A stretch of DNA of 64,000 nucleotides, from contig NZ_SCFY01000018.1 in the NCBI RefSeq assembly GCF_007049795.1, positions 53,716 to 117,715 on the forward strand, in the 5' to 3' direction. The notes under the pieces are model-generated. The model was not told where the DNA came from. It saw only the letters and a program-made list of their open reading frames with translations, and did not search any database. Below are positions 33,677 to 41,926 of this stretch, piece by piece (the first letter of the stretch is position 1; the number at the start of each line of letters is the position of its first letter). A program made the translations under genes and the position numbers. Source of the DNA: Ectopseudomonas mendocina (GTDB lineage: Bacteria; Pseudomonadota; Gammaproteobacteria; Pseudomonadales; Pseudomonadaceae).

Positions 33677-34861
33677 ATGACCGCCAGTATCGTCTCCACT
33701 CGCGCAGTGCTGCCCATCACCCTGGCGGGCCTGCTCGCTCTCGCCCTGCTCGCCTTCATCTGGCAACTGTCCGATGGCAGTAACCAGGGCCGCGCCTTCG
33801 GCTATTCGCTGGCCAGTGGCGCGCTGTTCGGTCTGTTTCTACAGCGTTCACGCTTCTGCTTCTTCTGCGTGACGCGCGACTTCGTCGAACGCCGTGTGCC
33901 GGACGGTCTGCTCGGCCTGCTCGCCGCCCTGGCGGTCGGTACCCTCGGCTATCACGCGGTGTTCGGCGCCTTCCTGCCAGACCCCAGCGGTGGACGCCTA
34001 CCACCAGATGCCCATATAGGCCCGCTGAGCTGGGTGCTGGCTCTGGCCGCCACGGTGTTCGGCATCGGCATGGCGATTTCCGGCTCGTGCATCAGCGCGC
34101 ACCTGTACCGCCTCGGTGAAGGCAACTTCGCCTCACTGGCTGCACTCGCCGGCGCACTGCTTGGCTTCGCCCTAGGCTTTCTCAGCTGGAATCCGCTGTA
34201 CCTGGCCGCCCTGCAGGAGGCGCCGGTGCTGTGGTTGCCGGGCAAGCTCGGTTACGGCGGATCCCTGCTCTTGCAACTGATCCTGCTTGGCGCGCTCGCT
34301 GCCTGGCTGCTGCGTTATCGCCAGGCGGGCACAGCTTCCGAGACACAGGGGCTATGGTCGCTGCTGTTCGGCGCACGCTGGCCGACCTGGGTCGGCGGCG
34401 TGTTGATCGGTGGGCTGGCGGTGCTGGCCTACTTTCGCGTCGCACCGCTGGGGGTGACGGCCGAGCTGGGCAGCCTGGCGCGCACCAGCGCCGATAGCCT
34501 GGGCTGGCTACCCGAACGCCTGGAGGGACTCGACGGCTTTTCCGGCTGCGCCACGGTGATCAAGGAAACCCTGCTGTCGAACAACGGCCTGTTCGTCATC
34601 GGCCTGGTCAGCGCGGCCTGGGCCAGCGCCCTGGCCGCAGGCGATTTCCGCCCCAGCGGCGGTGCACCACGTGATTGGCTACGCGGCCTGCTCGGTGGCG
34701 CGCTGCTGGGCTGGGGCAGCCTGCTGGCGTTGGGCTGCACGGTGGGCACGCTGCTGTCCGGGGTGATGGCTGGCGCGGCGTCAGGCTGGGTGTTCGGCCT
34801 GTTCTGCCTGGTTGGTACCCTGCTTGGCTTGAAGCTCAGGCCGTTGCTGCGTTTGGGGTAG
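33677..34861 (+). CDS. YeeE/YedE-family (TsuA-like) sulfur compound permease
   Basis: A 394-residue inner-membrane protein with about nine to ten hydrophobic segments, of the sulf_transp family. Conserved cysteines stand in the family motifs: C61/C64 in RFCFFC, C138 in GSCIS, C291 in GFSGCAT and C354 in ALGCTVG. In the characterised member, TsuA (YeeE), such cysteines pass thiosulfate across the membrane. AAAGGA upstream supports the start. Next to an exported rhodanese, a role in moving thiosulfate or another sulfane-sulfur species is likely, but direct evidence is absent. Confidence 0.85.
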   Translation: MTASIVSTRAVLPITLAGLLALALLAFIWQLSDGSNQGRAFGYSLASGALFGLFLQRSRFCFFCVTRDFVERRVPDGLLGLLAALAVGTLGYHAVFGAFLPDPSGGRLPPDAHIGPLSWVLALAATVFGIGMAISGSCISAHLYRLGEGNFASLAALAGALLGFALGFLSWNPLYLAALQEAPVLWLPGKLGYGGSLLLQLILLGALAAWLLRYRQAGTASETQGLWSLLFGARWPTWVGGVLIGGLAVLAYFRVAPLGVTAELGSLARTSADSLGWLPERLEGLDGFSGCATVIKETLLSNNGLFVIGLVSAAWASALAAGDFRPSGGAPRDWLRGLLGGALLGWGSLLALGCTVGTLLSGVMAGAASGWVFGLFCLVGTLLGLKLRPLLRLG

Positions 34862-34939
34862 TCGGGGAGCTCGGTTCGACCGCGGTGCGCACGACCTAGT
34901 GCGGCCCCGCGACGCCCTACGGAGCGCGCGCGGCTCGGC

Positions 34940-35048
34940 TCCCCTCTCCCATTTATGGGAGAGGGGCTGGGGGAGAGGGTTGGTTAGCGCGTATTGATCC
35001 GGCCGTTTGTTCGCGTCGAAGTCCGTAGCCCGGATTTCATCCGCCCTA
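34940..35048. repeat. Palindromic repeats between two convergent genes
   Basis: CCCCTCTCCCATTTATGGGAGAGGGG with trailing CTGGGGGAGAGGG is at 34940-34979, and TAGCCCGGATTTCATCCGCCCTACG at about 35025-35048. Both families recur elsewhere in the window. Confidence 0.65.
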
Positions 35049-35050
35049 CG

Positions 35051-36292
35051 TCAGGCCGTCTTGCTCGGCGACGCATCCTCGAAGCGATTCACCTTGCGCA
35101 GGCTCTTGAAACCGAGCATCCAGCCGCCAGTCACGGTCAGGGTGCAGGCGCAACCGATCAGCGCCGCCGGCACCACGCCGAACCAGGCGGCGCTGGTGCC
35201 GGCGCGGAATTCGCCCAGCTCGTTGGAAGAGCCTATGAACAGCATGTTCACCGCATTGACCCGGCCACGCATGGTGTCCGGGGTGGAGAACTGCACCAGC
35301 GAGGAACGGATGTACATGCTCACCATGTCCGCGCCGCCGGCCACCACCAGCGCGGCGAAGGACAGCCAGAACAGGCTGGACAGTGCGAACACCAGGTTGG
35401 CCACACCGAACAGCGCCACCGCGCCGAACATCACCAGGCCGACATGGCGGTTGAACGGCTTCATGCTCAGGTACAACCCGACCGACACCTCACCAATGGC
35501 CATGGCGCTGCGCAGCAGACCGAGGCCGGTCGGCCCGACTTCCAGTACTTCCTGGGCGTAGATCGGCAGCAGCGCGATCACGCCGCCGAGCAGCACAGCG
35601 AACAAGTCCAGCGAGATGGTGCCGAGGATGATCGGCCGCGTGCGGATGAAGTGGATGCCCGCAGTAAAACGCGCCCAGGCGGTAGCTTCCAGTGCCTGCA
35701 TCTTTTCCGCATAGCGCACGGGCACCCGCAACATCAGGGCGGTGCCGGCAAGGAAGCAAGCCAGACACACCGAGTAGGTCAGCCCGCCGCCACCGATGGC
35801 GTACAGACCACCACCGATCACTGGGCCGGAAATGGTAGCGCCGCGCATGATCATGCTATTAGCGGCGATGGCCGCAGCCAGGCGCTCGCGCGGCACGATC
35901 TGCGGCAGCAGGCTGGACAACGCCGGACCGGTGAAGGCGCGGCCACAGCCGTACAGCACCAGCACGGCGTAGTACCAGGCGACCGGCGCCCCACTGAGCG
36001 ACAACCAAAGCAACGCTCCGGCGCACACGCCCTCGACCAGCCAGCTGAGCATCAGGATCAGCTTACGATCGTAACGGTCGATCAGATCGCCGGCCGGCAT
36101 CAACAGCACCAGCATGGGAATGAACTGAGCCAGGCCGACATAGGCCAGCGACAGCGGGTCGCGCGTCAGGTCGTAAACCTGCCAGGCCACGACGATGGCC
36201 TGAATCTGTACGGCGAACACCACCACGATGCGGGCAATGAGAAACGGCAGGAAACCGGGAAGCCGGTAGACGGAAACGGGGGCAGCGGACAC
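35051..36292 (-). CDS. MFS transporter, EntS-like
   Basis: A 413-residue inner-membrane major facilitator with about 12 hydrophobic segments. The loop 2-3 motif is AGDLIDRYDRK, and the later YxRSSLVQFSTPDTMRGRVNAVN region is typical of the EntS-like (DHA3) group of exporters. It begins with GTG at 36292, with GAGG eight bases upstream. The exported compound is unknown. It is monocistronic, convergent with the YeeE/YedE gene. Confidence 0.85.
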   Translation of the reverse strand: MSAAPVSVYRLPGFLPFLIARIVVVFAVQIQAIVVAWQVYDLTRDPLSLAYVGLAQFIPMLVLLMPAGDLIDRYDRKLILMLSWLVEGVCAGALLWLSLSGAPVAWYYAVLVLYGCGRAFTGPALSSLLPQIVPRERLAAAIAANSMIMRGATISGPVIGGGLYAIGGGGLTYSVCLACFLAGTALMLRVPVRYAEKMQALEATAWARFTAGIHFIRTRPIILGTISLDLFAVLLGGVIALLPIYAQEVLEVGPTGLGLLRSAMAIGEVSVGLYLSMKPFNRHVGLVMFGAVALFGVANLVFALSSLFWLSFAALVVAGGADMVSMYIRSSLVQFSTPDTMRGRVNAVNMLFIGSSNELGEFRAGTSAAWFGVVPAALIGCACTLTVTGGWMLGFKSLRKVNRFEDASPSKTA

Positions 36293-36446
36293 GGCAGAAA
36301 CCTCGAGGCATGACCGGCCAGTGCCGGTTGAGGTGAGCCGGCCAATCTACGTCAAGGCGCTGCTGCGGGGCAAACGCGTGAACAGCCTGTTGCGCAGATC
36401 GAACCCAAGAAAACCTGGAATGTTCGTAGAAGCGGACCATGAGTGA

Positions 36447-36544
36447 TGACTGTAGGAGCGCCGCCCCGGCGCGAGACAAATGCGCTCATAGCGCATTATC
36501 GAGTCGCATGATCCATTCGCCGTGGGGCGCGGCGCCTACAGTCA
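36447..36544. repeat. 98-bp nested palindrome (REPIN-like)
   Basis: The outer arms TGACTGTAGGAGCGCCGC and GCGGCGCCTACAGTCA are complementary apart from one base. A perfect AATGCGCT/AGCGCATT stem with a CAT loop is nested inside (about 36479-36497). No gene lies in the 302-base gap around it (36293-36594). Confidence 0.75.
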
Positions 36545-36594
36545 TTGGTAGCGCGGGCGGATGCGGGAGGTCATCCTGCCCGCCAATATCCAGG

Positions 36595-36879
36595 CTAGAC
36601 GAATGCCTGGTCGCCGAAACCGCGCGGCAGGCGCTGACGCCCCGGCAAGGCTGTCAGGCGCGCCTCCCAGGAGGTGCGCCAGTCATTGACGGCACGCGCG
36701 GCTTTCTCACGGCGGGCGGCCCGGCGCGCAGCGTTACGGGCGTTACGACGAGCTTCGGTGAAGACTTCGGTCTTGCGGCAATTGCGGCATTTGACCTTGC
36801 CCAGCTCGGTGGTGGAAGGCAGTTTTTCACCATGAGAGCCACAGGCAAGGTGGCCAGAGACTTTGTAGTGCGTAACCAT
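36595..36879 (-). CDS. Small basic protein with a CxxC zinc-ribbon-like motif
   Basis: A 94-residue protein with no assigned function. The N-terminal half has CGSH (residues 13-16) and CRNC (31-34), a spacing that suits one zinc site. The middle is very basic and helical (ARRNARNAARRAARREKAAR), and so may bind nucleic acid. AAGGAG eight bases before the ATG is a strong ribosome site and makes it a real gene. I believe similar small proteins are common in pseudomonads, but I cannot name a family. Confidence 0.75.
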   Translation of the reverse strand: MVTHYKVSGHLACGSHGEKLPSTTELGKVKCRNCRKTEVFTEARRNARNAARRAARREKAARAVNDWRTSWEARLTALPGRQRLPRGFGDQAFV

Positions 36880-37053
36880 CGCGTTATCTCCTTGATTGTG
36901 GGCGCCCGGCTGCAGCCAGCCGATTTACACCCCTCGGAAAATGTGACTATTAAAGCGCAGCGGTGGTTCATTAACGGCCAGGAGACATAAGCCGTCTCGC
37001 TAGCCACCAGTCCCCCGAGCGGGTCTAATGCCTCCTTTTGCCGGAACATCGCG

Positions 37054-37683
37054 ATGCCCCTGAGCCCCGACGAACTCGCGCAGATCAGCGCCCTCACCCT
37101 GGCCCACTACCAAAGCAGCGCCGAGGATTTTCGCGAGGGCACGCGCGACCATGACGTGAGCCAGAACATCGCCGCGCTGCTGCGTCATATCGAGGGCGAA
37201 AAGCCCTGGCGCATCCTCGATTTCGGCTGTGGCCCAGGGCGTGATCTGCGCACCTTCAGCGGCCTGGGCCACGAAGCCATCGGCCTCGATGGCTGCGCCG
37301 GGTTCGTCGCCATGGCGCGTGCCGACAGTGGCTGCGCGGTGTGGCAGCAGAGCTTTCTCGAACTGGATCTACCGGCCGGGCATTTCGACGGTATCTTCGC
37401 CAACGCCAGCCTGTTCCATGTGCCGGATCAGGAGCTGCCGCGCGTGCTCAGCCAGTTGCAGGCAGCGCTGAAACCGGGTGGCGTGCTGTTTAGCTCCAAC
37501 CCGCGCGGCGAGAATCAGGAAGGCTGGAACGGCCCGCGCTACGGCAGCTACCACGACCTGGAACGCTGGCGCGCGCGGCTCAAGGCAGCCGGTTTCGTCG
37601 AGCTGGAACACTACTACCGCCCCGCCGGCCTGCCACGCGACCAGCAGCCCTGGCTGGCCAGCGTATGGCGGCGTGTCGATTAA
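37054..37683 (+). CDS. SAM-dependent methyltransferase (class I)
   Basis: A 209-residue cytoplasmic methyltransferase. Motif I is ILDFGCGPGRD (about residues 50-60), the acidic motif II residue is in IGLDGCAGFV, and motif III lies in LKPGGVLFSSNP. The substrate is not predictable. Its last four bases overlap the end of the Fsr-type gene that converges on it. CGGAA lies about nine bases before the start. Confidence 0.85.
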   Translation: MPLSPDELAQISALTLAHYQSSAEDFREGTRDHDVSQNIAALLRHIEGEKPWRILDFGCGPGRDLRTFSGLGHEAIGLDGCAGFVAMARADSGCAVWQQSFLELDLPAGHFDGIFANASLFHVPDQELPRVLSQLQAALKPGGVLFSSNPRGENQEGWNGPRYGSYHDLERWRARLKAAGFVELEHYYRPAGLPRDQQPWLASVWRRVD

Positions 37684-38897
37684 TGGGACTTCAGCGACGG
37701 CAATAGCGCAGTGAGGATACCCAGCAGCGGCAGGAAGGAGCAGATCAGGAACACCTCCTCGATGCCGTGAATGTCCGCCAGGTAACCGAGCAGCGCCCCG
37801 CCGATGCCGCCGAAACCGAACATCAGGCCGAAGAACAGCCCGGCGATCATGCCGACGTTGCCCGGCATCAGCTCCTGGGCGAAGACCACGATGGCGGAGA
37901 ACGCCGAGGCCAGGATGAAGCCGATCACCATGCTCAGCACGCCTGTCCAGAACAGGTCGACGTGCGGCAGCAGCAGGGAAAACGGCGCCACGCCGAGGAT
38001 GGAGAACCAGATCACCTGCTTGCGCCCGATACGGTCGCCAATCGGCCCGCCGAAGAAGGTACCGGCCGCCACCGCACCGAGGAACAGGAACAGGTAGAGC
38101 TGCGAGCTGGCCACCGACAGGTCGAACTTCTCGATCAGGAAGAAGGTGAAGTAGCTGGTGAAGCTGGCCATGTAGAAGTACTTGGAGAACACCAGCAGCG
38201 CCAGGATCAGCAGGGCGAACTTCACCCGCCCGGCTGACAGGCCGTGAGTGGCCACACCGCCCTGCTTCAGCTTGAACAGCGTCAGGTGGTGGCGATACCA
38301 GCGGCTCAGGCCGTACAGCACGACGATGGCGAAGGCGGCGAACAGGCCGAACCATGCGACGTTGCCCTGGCCGTAGGGAATGATGATGGCCGCCGCCAGC
38401 AGCGGGCCGAAGGCAGTGCCGGCATTACCGCCGACCTGGAAGGTGGACTGCGCCAAGCCATAGCGCCCGCCAGAGGCAAGACGAGCGATGCGCGACGCCT
38501 CGGGGTGGAAGGTCGACGAGCCGATACCCACCAGCGCCGAAGCCAGGAGGATCGCCGGGAAGCTGCCAACGAAGGCCAGCATGAGGATGCCGACCAGGGT
38601 GCACAGCGAGCCGGCAGGCAGCAGCCAGGGCTTGGGATGGCGGTCCGTGTGGTAGCCCACCCAGGGCTGCAGCAGCGAGGCGGTGAGCTGGAAGGTCAGG
38701 GTGATCAGGCCGATCTGGGCGAAACTCAGGCCGTAGTTGAGCTTGAGCATCGGGTAAATGGCGGGCAACACCGCCTGGATCAGGTCGTTGATCAGGTGCG
38801 CCAGGGCGCAGGCGCCGATCACGCGCATCACCAGAGGGCTGGCCTGGCTGACGGGCGAAGCGCCGGTCAGGGAGGTAGCGGCAGGACTGCTGGACAT
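37680..38897 (-). CDS. MFS exporter, fosmidomycin-resistance (Fsr) type
   Basis: A 405-residue inner-membrane major facilitator. The N-terminal ACALAHLINDLIQAVLPAIYPMLK and the segments GIGSSTFHPEASRIA and AQSTFQVGGNAG are typical of Fsr proteins, which export fosmidomycin and similar compounds in E. coli. The start at 38897 has GGAAG upstream. It diverges from an AraC-type regulator 104 bases away, which is the likely controller. Confidence 0.87.
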   Translation of the reverse strand: MSSSPAATSLTGASPVSQASPLVMRVIGACALAHLINDLIQAVLPAIYPMLKLNYGLSFAQIGLITLTFQLTASLLQPWVGYHTDRHPKPWLLPAGSLCTLVGILMLAFVGSFPAILLASALVGIGSSTFHPEASRIARLASGGRYGLAQSTFQVGGNAGTAFGPLLAAAIIIPYGQGNVAWFGLFAAFAIVVLYGLSRWYRHHLTLFKLKQGGVATHGLSAGRVKFALLILALLVFSKYFYMASFTSYFTFFLIEKFDLSVASSQLYLFLFLGAVAAGTFFGGPIGDRIGRKQVIWFSILGVAPFSLLLPHVDLFWTGVLSMVIGFILASAFSAIVVFAQELMPGNVGMIAGLFFGLMFGFGGIGGALLGYLADIHGIEEVFLICSFLPLLGILTALLPSLKSH

Positions 38898-39001
38898 GCT
38901 TGAAGCTTCCGGATGAGGTGAGGAACGCCGCTATGCTAGGCTGCGCCCAACCGCCTGTCTCACGAAGATCGGGAAACAACCCTCGCAAAAAAGGCAGCCT
39001 C

Positions 39002-39775
39002 ATGCGCTTAGCCGATAAATTACTGGCCGAGATCGACGCATCACCCTGGCTGGTCAGCAGCAGCGCCACCGATTACCCGATCAACGCCGTCATCGAGCCG
39101 CACTCGCACCGCAACAAGCACCAGTTGATCTACGCCATCTCCGGAGTGATGGTAGTGACCTCGGCGCTGAACCAGTGGACGGTGCCGCCGAGCCGCGGCA
39201 TCTGGATGCCCTGCGGCCAGCTGCACGCGATCCGCTGCATCGGCAGCGTGCGGATGCGCAGCGTCTTCGTGCGCCCCGACAGCCTGCCGGACATGCCCAG
39301 CGAGTGCCGCGCCGTGGCCATCTCGCCGCTGCTGGGCGAGCTGATTCGCGCCGCCGTGGACATCACCCAGCCCTACGCCGAGGACTCGCGCGAAGCGCGG
39401 GTGATGCGCCTGATCCTTGATGAGCTGCGCATCCTGCCGACCCTGCCACTGCACCTGCCGCAACCAGCCGATCCGCGCATTCAGTCAATCTGCACGACAC
39501 TGCAGGCCGACCCCGGCGATGCCTCAACGCTGGCCGACTGGAGCATCCGCCTGGGTCTGGACGAGAAGACCATTCAGCGCCTGTTCCAGAAAGGTACCGG
39601 CATGACCTTCGGCCAGTGGCGCCAGCAGGCGCGCCTGTTGCTGGCTTTGGAACGCATTGCGCTGGGCGAGAAGATCATCGATATCGCCGGGGAACTGGGC
39701 TACGACAGCCCCAGCGCCTTCACTACCATGTTCAAGAAGCAGTTCGGCCTGACGCCCAGCCAGTTTTTCAAGTGA
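39002..39775 (+). CDS. AraC-family transcriptional regulator
   Basis: A 257-residue regulator. An N-terminal cupin holds HSHRNKHQLIYAISG and WMPCGQLHAIRC. The C-terminal double helix-turn-helix contains LADWSIRLGLDEKTIQRLFQ and DIAGELGYDSPSAFTTMFKKQFG. Start 39002 (MRLADKL) has AAGG upstream and fits the family; the earlier ATG at 38900 would lie in the shared promoter. This NimR/YdeC-like class usually controls the divergent exporter next door, here the Fsr-type gene. Confidence 0.88.
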   Translation: MRLADKLLAEIDASPWLVSSSATDYPINAVIEPHSHRNKHQLIYAISGVMVVTSALNQWTVPPSRGIWMPCGQLHAIRCIGSVRMRSVFVRPDSLPDMPSECRAVAISPLLGELIRAAVDITQPYAEDSREARVMRLILDELRILPTLPLHLPQPADPRIQSICTTLQADPGDASTLADWSIRLGLDEKTIQRLFQKGTGMTFGQWRQQARLLLALERIALGEKIIDIAGELGYDSPSAFTTMFKKQFGLTPSQFFK

Positions 39776-39781
39776 TCTGCG

Positions 39782-39878
39782 GTGGGCGGTTCTTGAGCGG
39801 CGATTGTCGCGGCTACGACTGCATGGATGCAGGAGGTAGAGCGAAGCAGGATGCCCGAGCCGAAAGCCCCTCCCACAC
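39782..39878. repeat. Composite repeat, copy 1 (REP ends with conserved core)
   Basis: It begins GTGGGCGG and ends CCCCTCCCACAC. The core from CGCGGCTACGACTGCATGGA to the end matches the element at 52212-52327 almost base for base over roughly 70 bases. It is non-coding. Confidence 0.7.
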
Positions 39879-39919
39879 GCATGCCTCAACACCGGAGCGC
39901 AGCCGCTCAAGCCACCCAC

Positions 39920-39974
39920 CGTAGGAGGCGCTTTAGCGGCGAGCTGTTTCATCGCGGCTGAAGCCGCTCCTACG
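39920..39974. repeat. REPIN abutting the LysR stop codon
   Basis: GTAGGAGGCGCTTTAGCGGC faces GCGGCTGAAGCCGCTCCTAC. It occupies the gap between the composite repeat and the 3' end of the LysR-type gene. Confidence 0.8.
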
Positions 39975-40886
39975 TCAGGTGCCCAGGTTGTCGCCGGATG
40001 AGCGCTCGGGCGAGAGATAGCTGACCAGTTGCCGCGCATGGGATGACAGTACCTCCCAGCTGCGCACGCACAGGCGTAATTCGCGGGTGGCCCAGACATC
40101 CTCCAGCATCACCACCGTCACCGGCAGTTCCTGGGCGAAGCGGGTCGCGGCCACCTCGGGCAGCATGGACACGCCAACGCCCTGCGCCACCAGTTGGGCG
40201 ATGGCGTCGAAGCTCGGCGCGCGCACGCGCACCTTCAGCGGCAAGGCGTTGCGCACCGCCATGTATTCGATGAAGCGCTGCATCGCGCGCTCGGCGGGCA
40301 GGCAGACGAAGGGGTAGTTGAGTGCATTGCGCAGCGAGGCCGGGCGTTGCTCGATCAACGCATGGCCATGCGGTACCAGCAGCACCAGGCGGTCGTTGCG
40401 AAATGGCAGCGACAGCAGGTCATCGGTGGCCAGGTTGCCGTCGTACACGCCGATGTCGATGCTGCCTTCCCGCGCGGCCTGCAGCACATCCTTGCTGTTG
40501 TACTCGGCCAGTTGCAGATCCACCTCGGGGTAGTCGGCCAGGAACGGTCCGAGCGCCGCCGGCAGGAAGGTGCTGTTGGCCACCGTGGAGGCCGCCAGGC
40601 GCAGGGTGATACGCCGCTCACCCTTGAGTTCCTGCAGGGTTTCGCTGAACTGGCGGGCCTCCTTCAGCACGCCCTGGCAGGCCTCCAGCACCAGGCGTCC
40701 GGCCGGGGTCAGACTCATGCCATCGCTGCTGCGCACGAACAGCGTCAGCCCGCAGCGTTCCTCGAACAGGCGCAGGCGGGTGCTGGCCGCCGACACGGCA
40801 ACGGGAAAGGTCGCCGCCGCCTTGCTCAGGCTGCCGGTTGCAGCAACCGCCGCGATCAGGCGGAGGTCGGGCAAGTCGAAATGCAT
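39975..40886 (-). CDS. LysR-family transcriptional regulator
   Basis: A 303-residue regulator with an N-terminal winged helix-turn-helix (LRLIAAVAATGSLSKAAATFPVAVSAASTRLRLFE, about residues 8-42) and a periplasmic-binding-like effector domain. Start 40886 (MHFDLPD) has AAGG five bases away; the ATG at 40913 does not. It is transcribed away from the EamA exporter gene 103 bases off, the usual arrangement for LysR control. Confidence 0.88.
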   Translation of the reverse strand: MHFDLPDLRLIAAVAATGSLSKAAATFPVAVSAASTRLRLFEERCGLTLFVRSSDGMSLTPAGRLVLEACQGVLKEARQFSETLQELKGERRITLRLAASTVANSTFLPAALGPFLADYPEVDLQLAEYNSKDVLQAAREGSIDIGVYDGNLATDDLLSLPFRNDRLVLLVPHGHALIEQRPASLRNALNYPFVCLPAERAMQRFIEYMAVRNALPLKVRVRAPSFDAIAQLVAQGVGVSMLPEVAATRFAQELPVTVVMLEDVWATRELRLCVRSWEVLSSHARQLVSYLSPERSSGDNLGT

Positions 40887-40989
40887 GAAGCCTTCTCCAA
40901 AACAGAAAGCCATCTTCGTGAAATTGCGATTCTGGCCGCGTAGCTTTCCACTCAGAATAACAGCTCACTCCCCTGCCGCAGCCCTGCTC

Positions 40990-41919
40990 ATGAATGCTCT
41001 GACCGCCTCGTACCGACGCAGCCTGGACAACGGCGTGCTATTCGCCGTGCTCTCGGCCACCGGCTTCAGCCTGAAAGCCGTGTTCGTCAAACTCGCCTAC
41101 GCCGCCGCGCCGGTGGACGCCATCACCGTATTGAGTCTGCGCATGGGCCTGGCCCTACCGCTATTCGCCTGGCTGCTGTGGCTGAGCCGTGGCACCGGGC
41201 AAGCGCGGCTGTCAGCGAAGGACTGGGCGCACGTTCTGCTGCTGGGGATGCTCGGTTACTACCTGTCGAGCCTGTTCGACTTCTACGGCCTGCAATACAT
41301 CAGCGCCGGGCTGGAGCGGCTGATCCTGTTCACCTATCCGACGCTGGTGCTGCTGTTGCAGATGCTGGCGCTGGGCGAGCGCCCGGGCCCGCGCACCTTC
41401 CTCGCCATGGGCCTGTGCTACCTGGGCCTGGGCATCTCCCTGGTGCATGACATCCGCGTGGAAGGCGACAGCGAGCAGATCCTGCTGGGGGCAGCCTGGG
41501 TGTTCGCCAGCGCGGTGACCTACGCCCTGTATTACCTGGGCACCGGCGTGGTGATTCGACGAGTCGGCTCGATGCGCCTGGCCGGGCTGGCCGGCGGTTC
41601 CTCGGCGATCATGGTGCTGATCCACTACGCCATCAGCGGTGAGCCGACGCAGCTGGCGAGCCTGCCGAACCAGGTGTGGCTGTACAGCGCGCTGATGGCG
41701 GTGCTGTCGACGGTGCTGCCGATCTACTGGATGGCACTGGCCATCCAGCGCATGGGCGCCAGCCATACCGCGGTGTTCGGCAACCTGGGCCCGGTGCTGA
41801 CGATGTTCGCCGCCTGGGCACTGCTCGGCGAGGCCATCAGCCTGTACCAGATCGCCGGCCTGGCGCTGGTGCTGTTGGGCGTCTCGCGCCTGTCGGCGAG
41901 CAAGCGCAAGACGGGCTGA
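40990..41919 (+). CDS. EamA/DMT-family transporter
   Basis: A 309-residue inner-membrane protein of the drug/metabolite transporter superfamily with about ten helices in two EamA repeats. The typical features are GLQYISAGLERLILFTYP in the first and GPVLTMFAAWALLGEAIS in the second. It probably exports a metabolite. It is likely controlled by the divergent LysR gene. It converges on the GMC oxidoreductase gene seven bases away. Confidence 0.87.
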   Translation: MNALTASYRRSLDNGVLFAVLSATGFSLKAVFVKLAYAAAPVDAITVLSLRMGLALPLFAWLLWLSRGTGQARLSAKDWAHVLLLGMLGYYLSSLFDFYGLQYISAGLERLILFTYPTLVLLLQMLALGERPGPRTFLAMGLCYLGLGISLVHDIRVEGDSEQILLGAAWVFASAVTYALYYLGTGVVIRRVGSMRLAGLAGGSSAIMVLIHYAISGEPTQLASLPNQVWLYSALMAVLSTVLPIYWMALAIQRMGASHTAVFGNLGPVLTMFAAWALLGEAISLYQIAGLALVLLGVSRLSASKRKTG

Positions 41920-41926
41920 GCCAGGC

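Noticed and set aside
40570..40989. N-terminal extension of the EamA transporter frame
   Set aside because: It would overlap the LysR gene on the other strand and adds no transporter sequence; the ATG at 40990 starts at the first membrane repeat.
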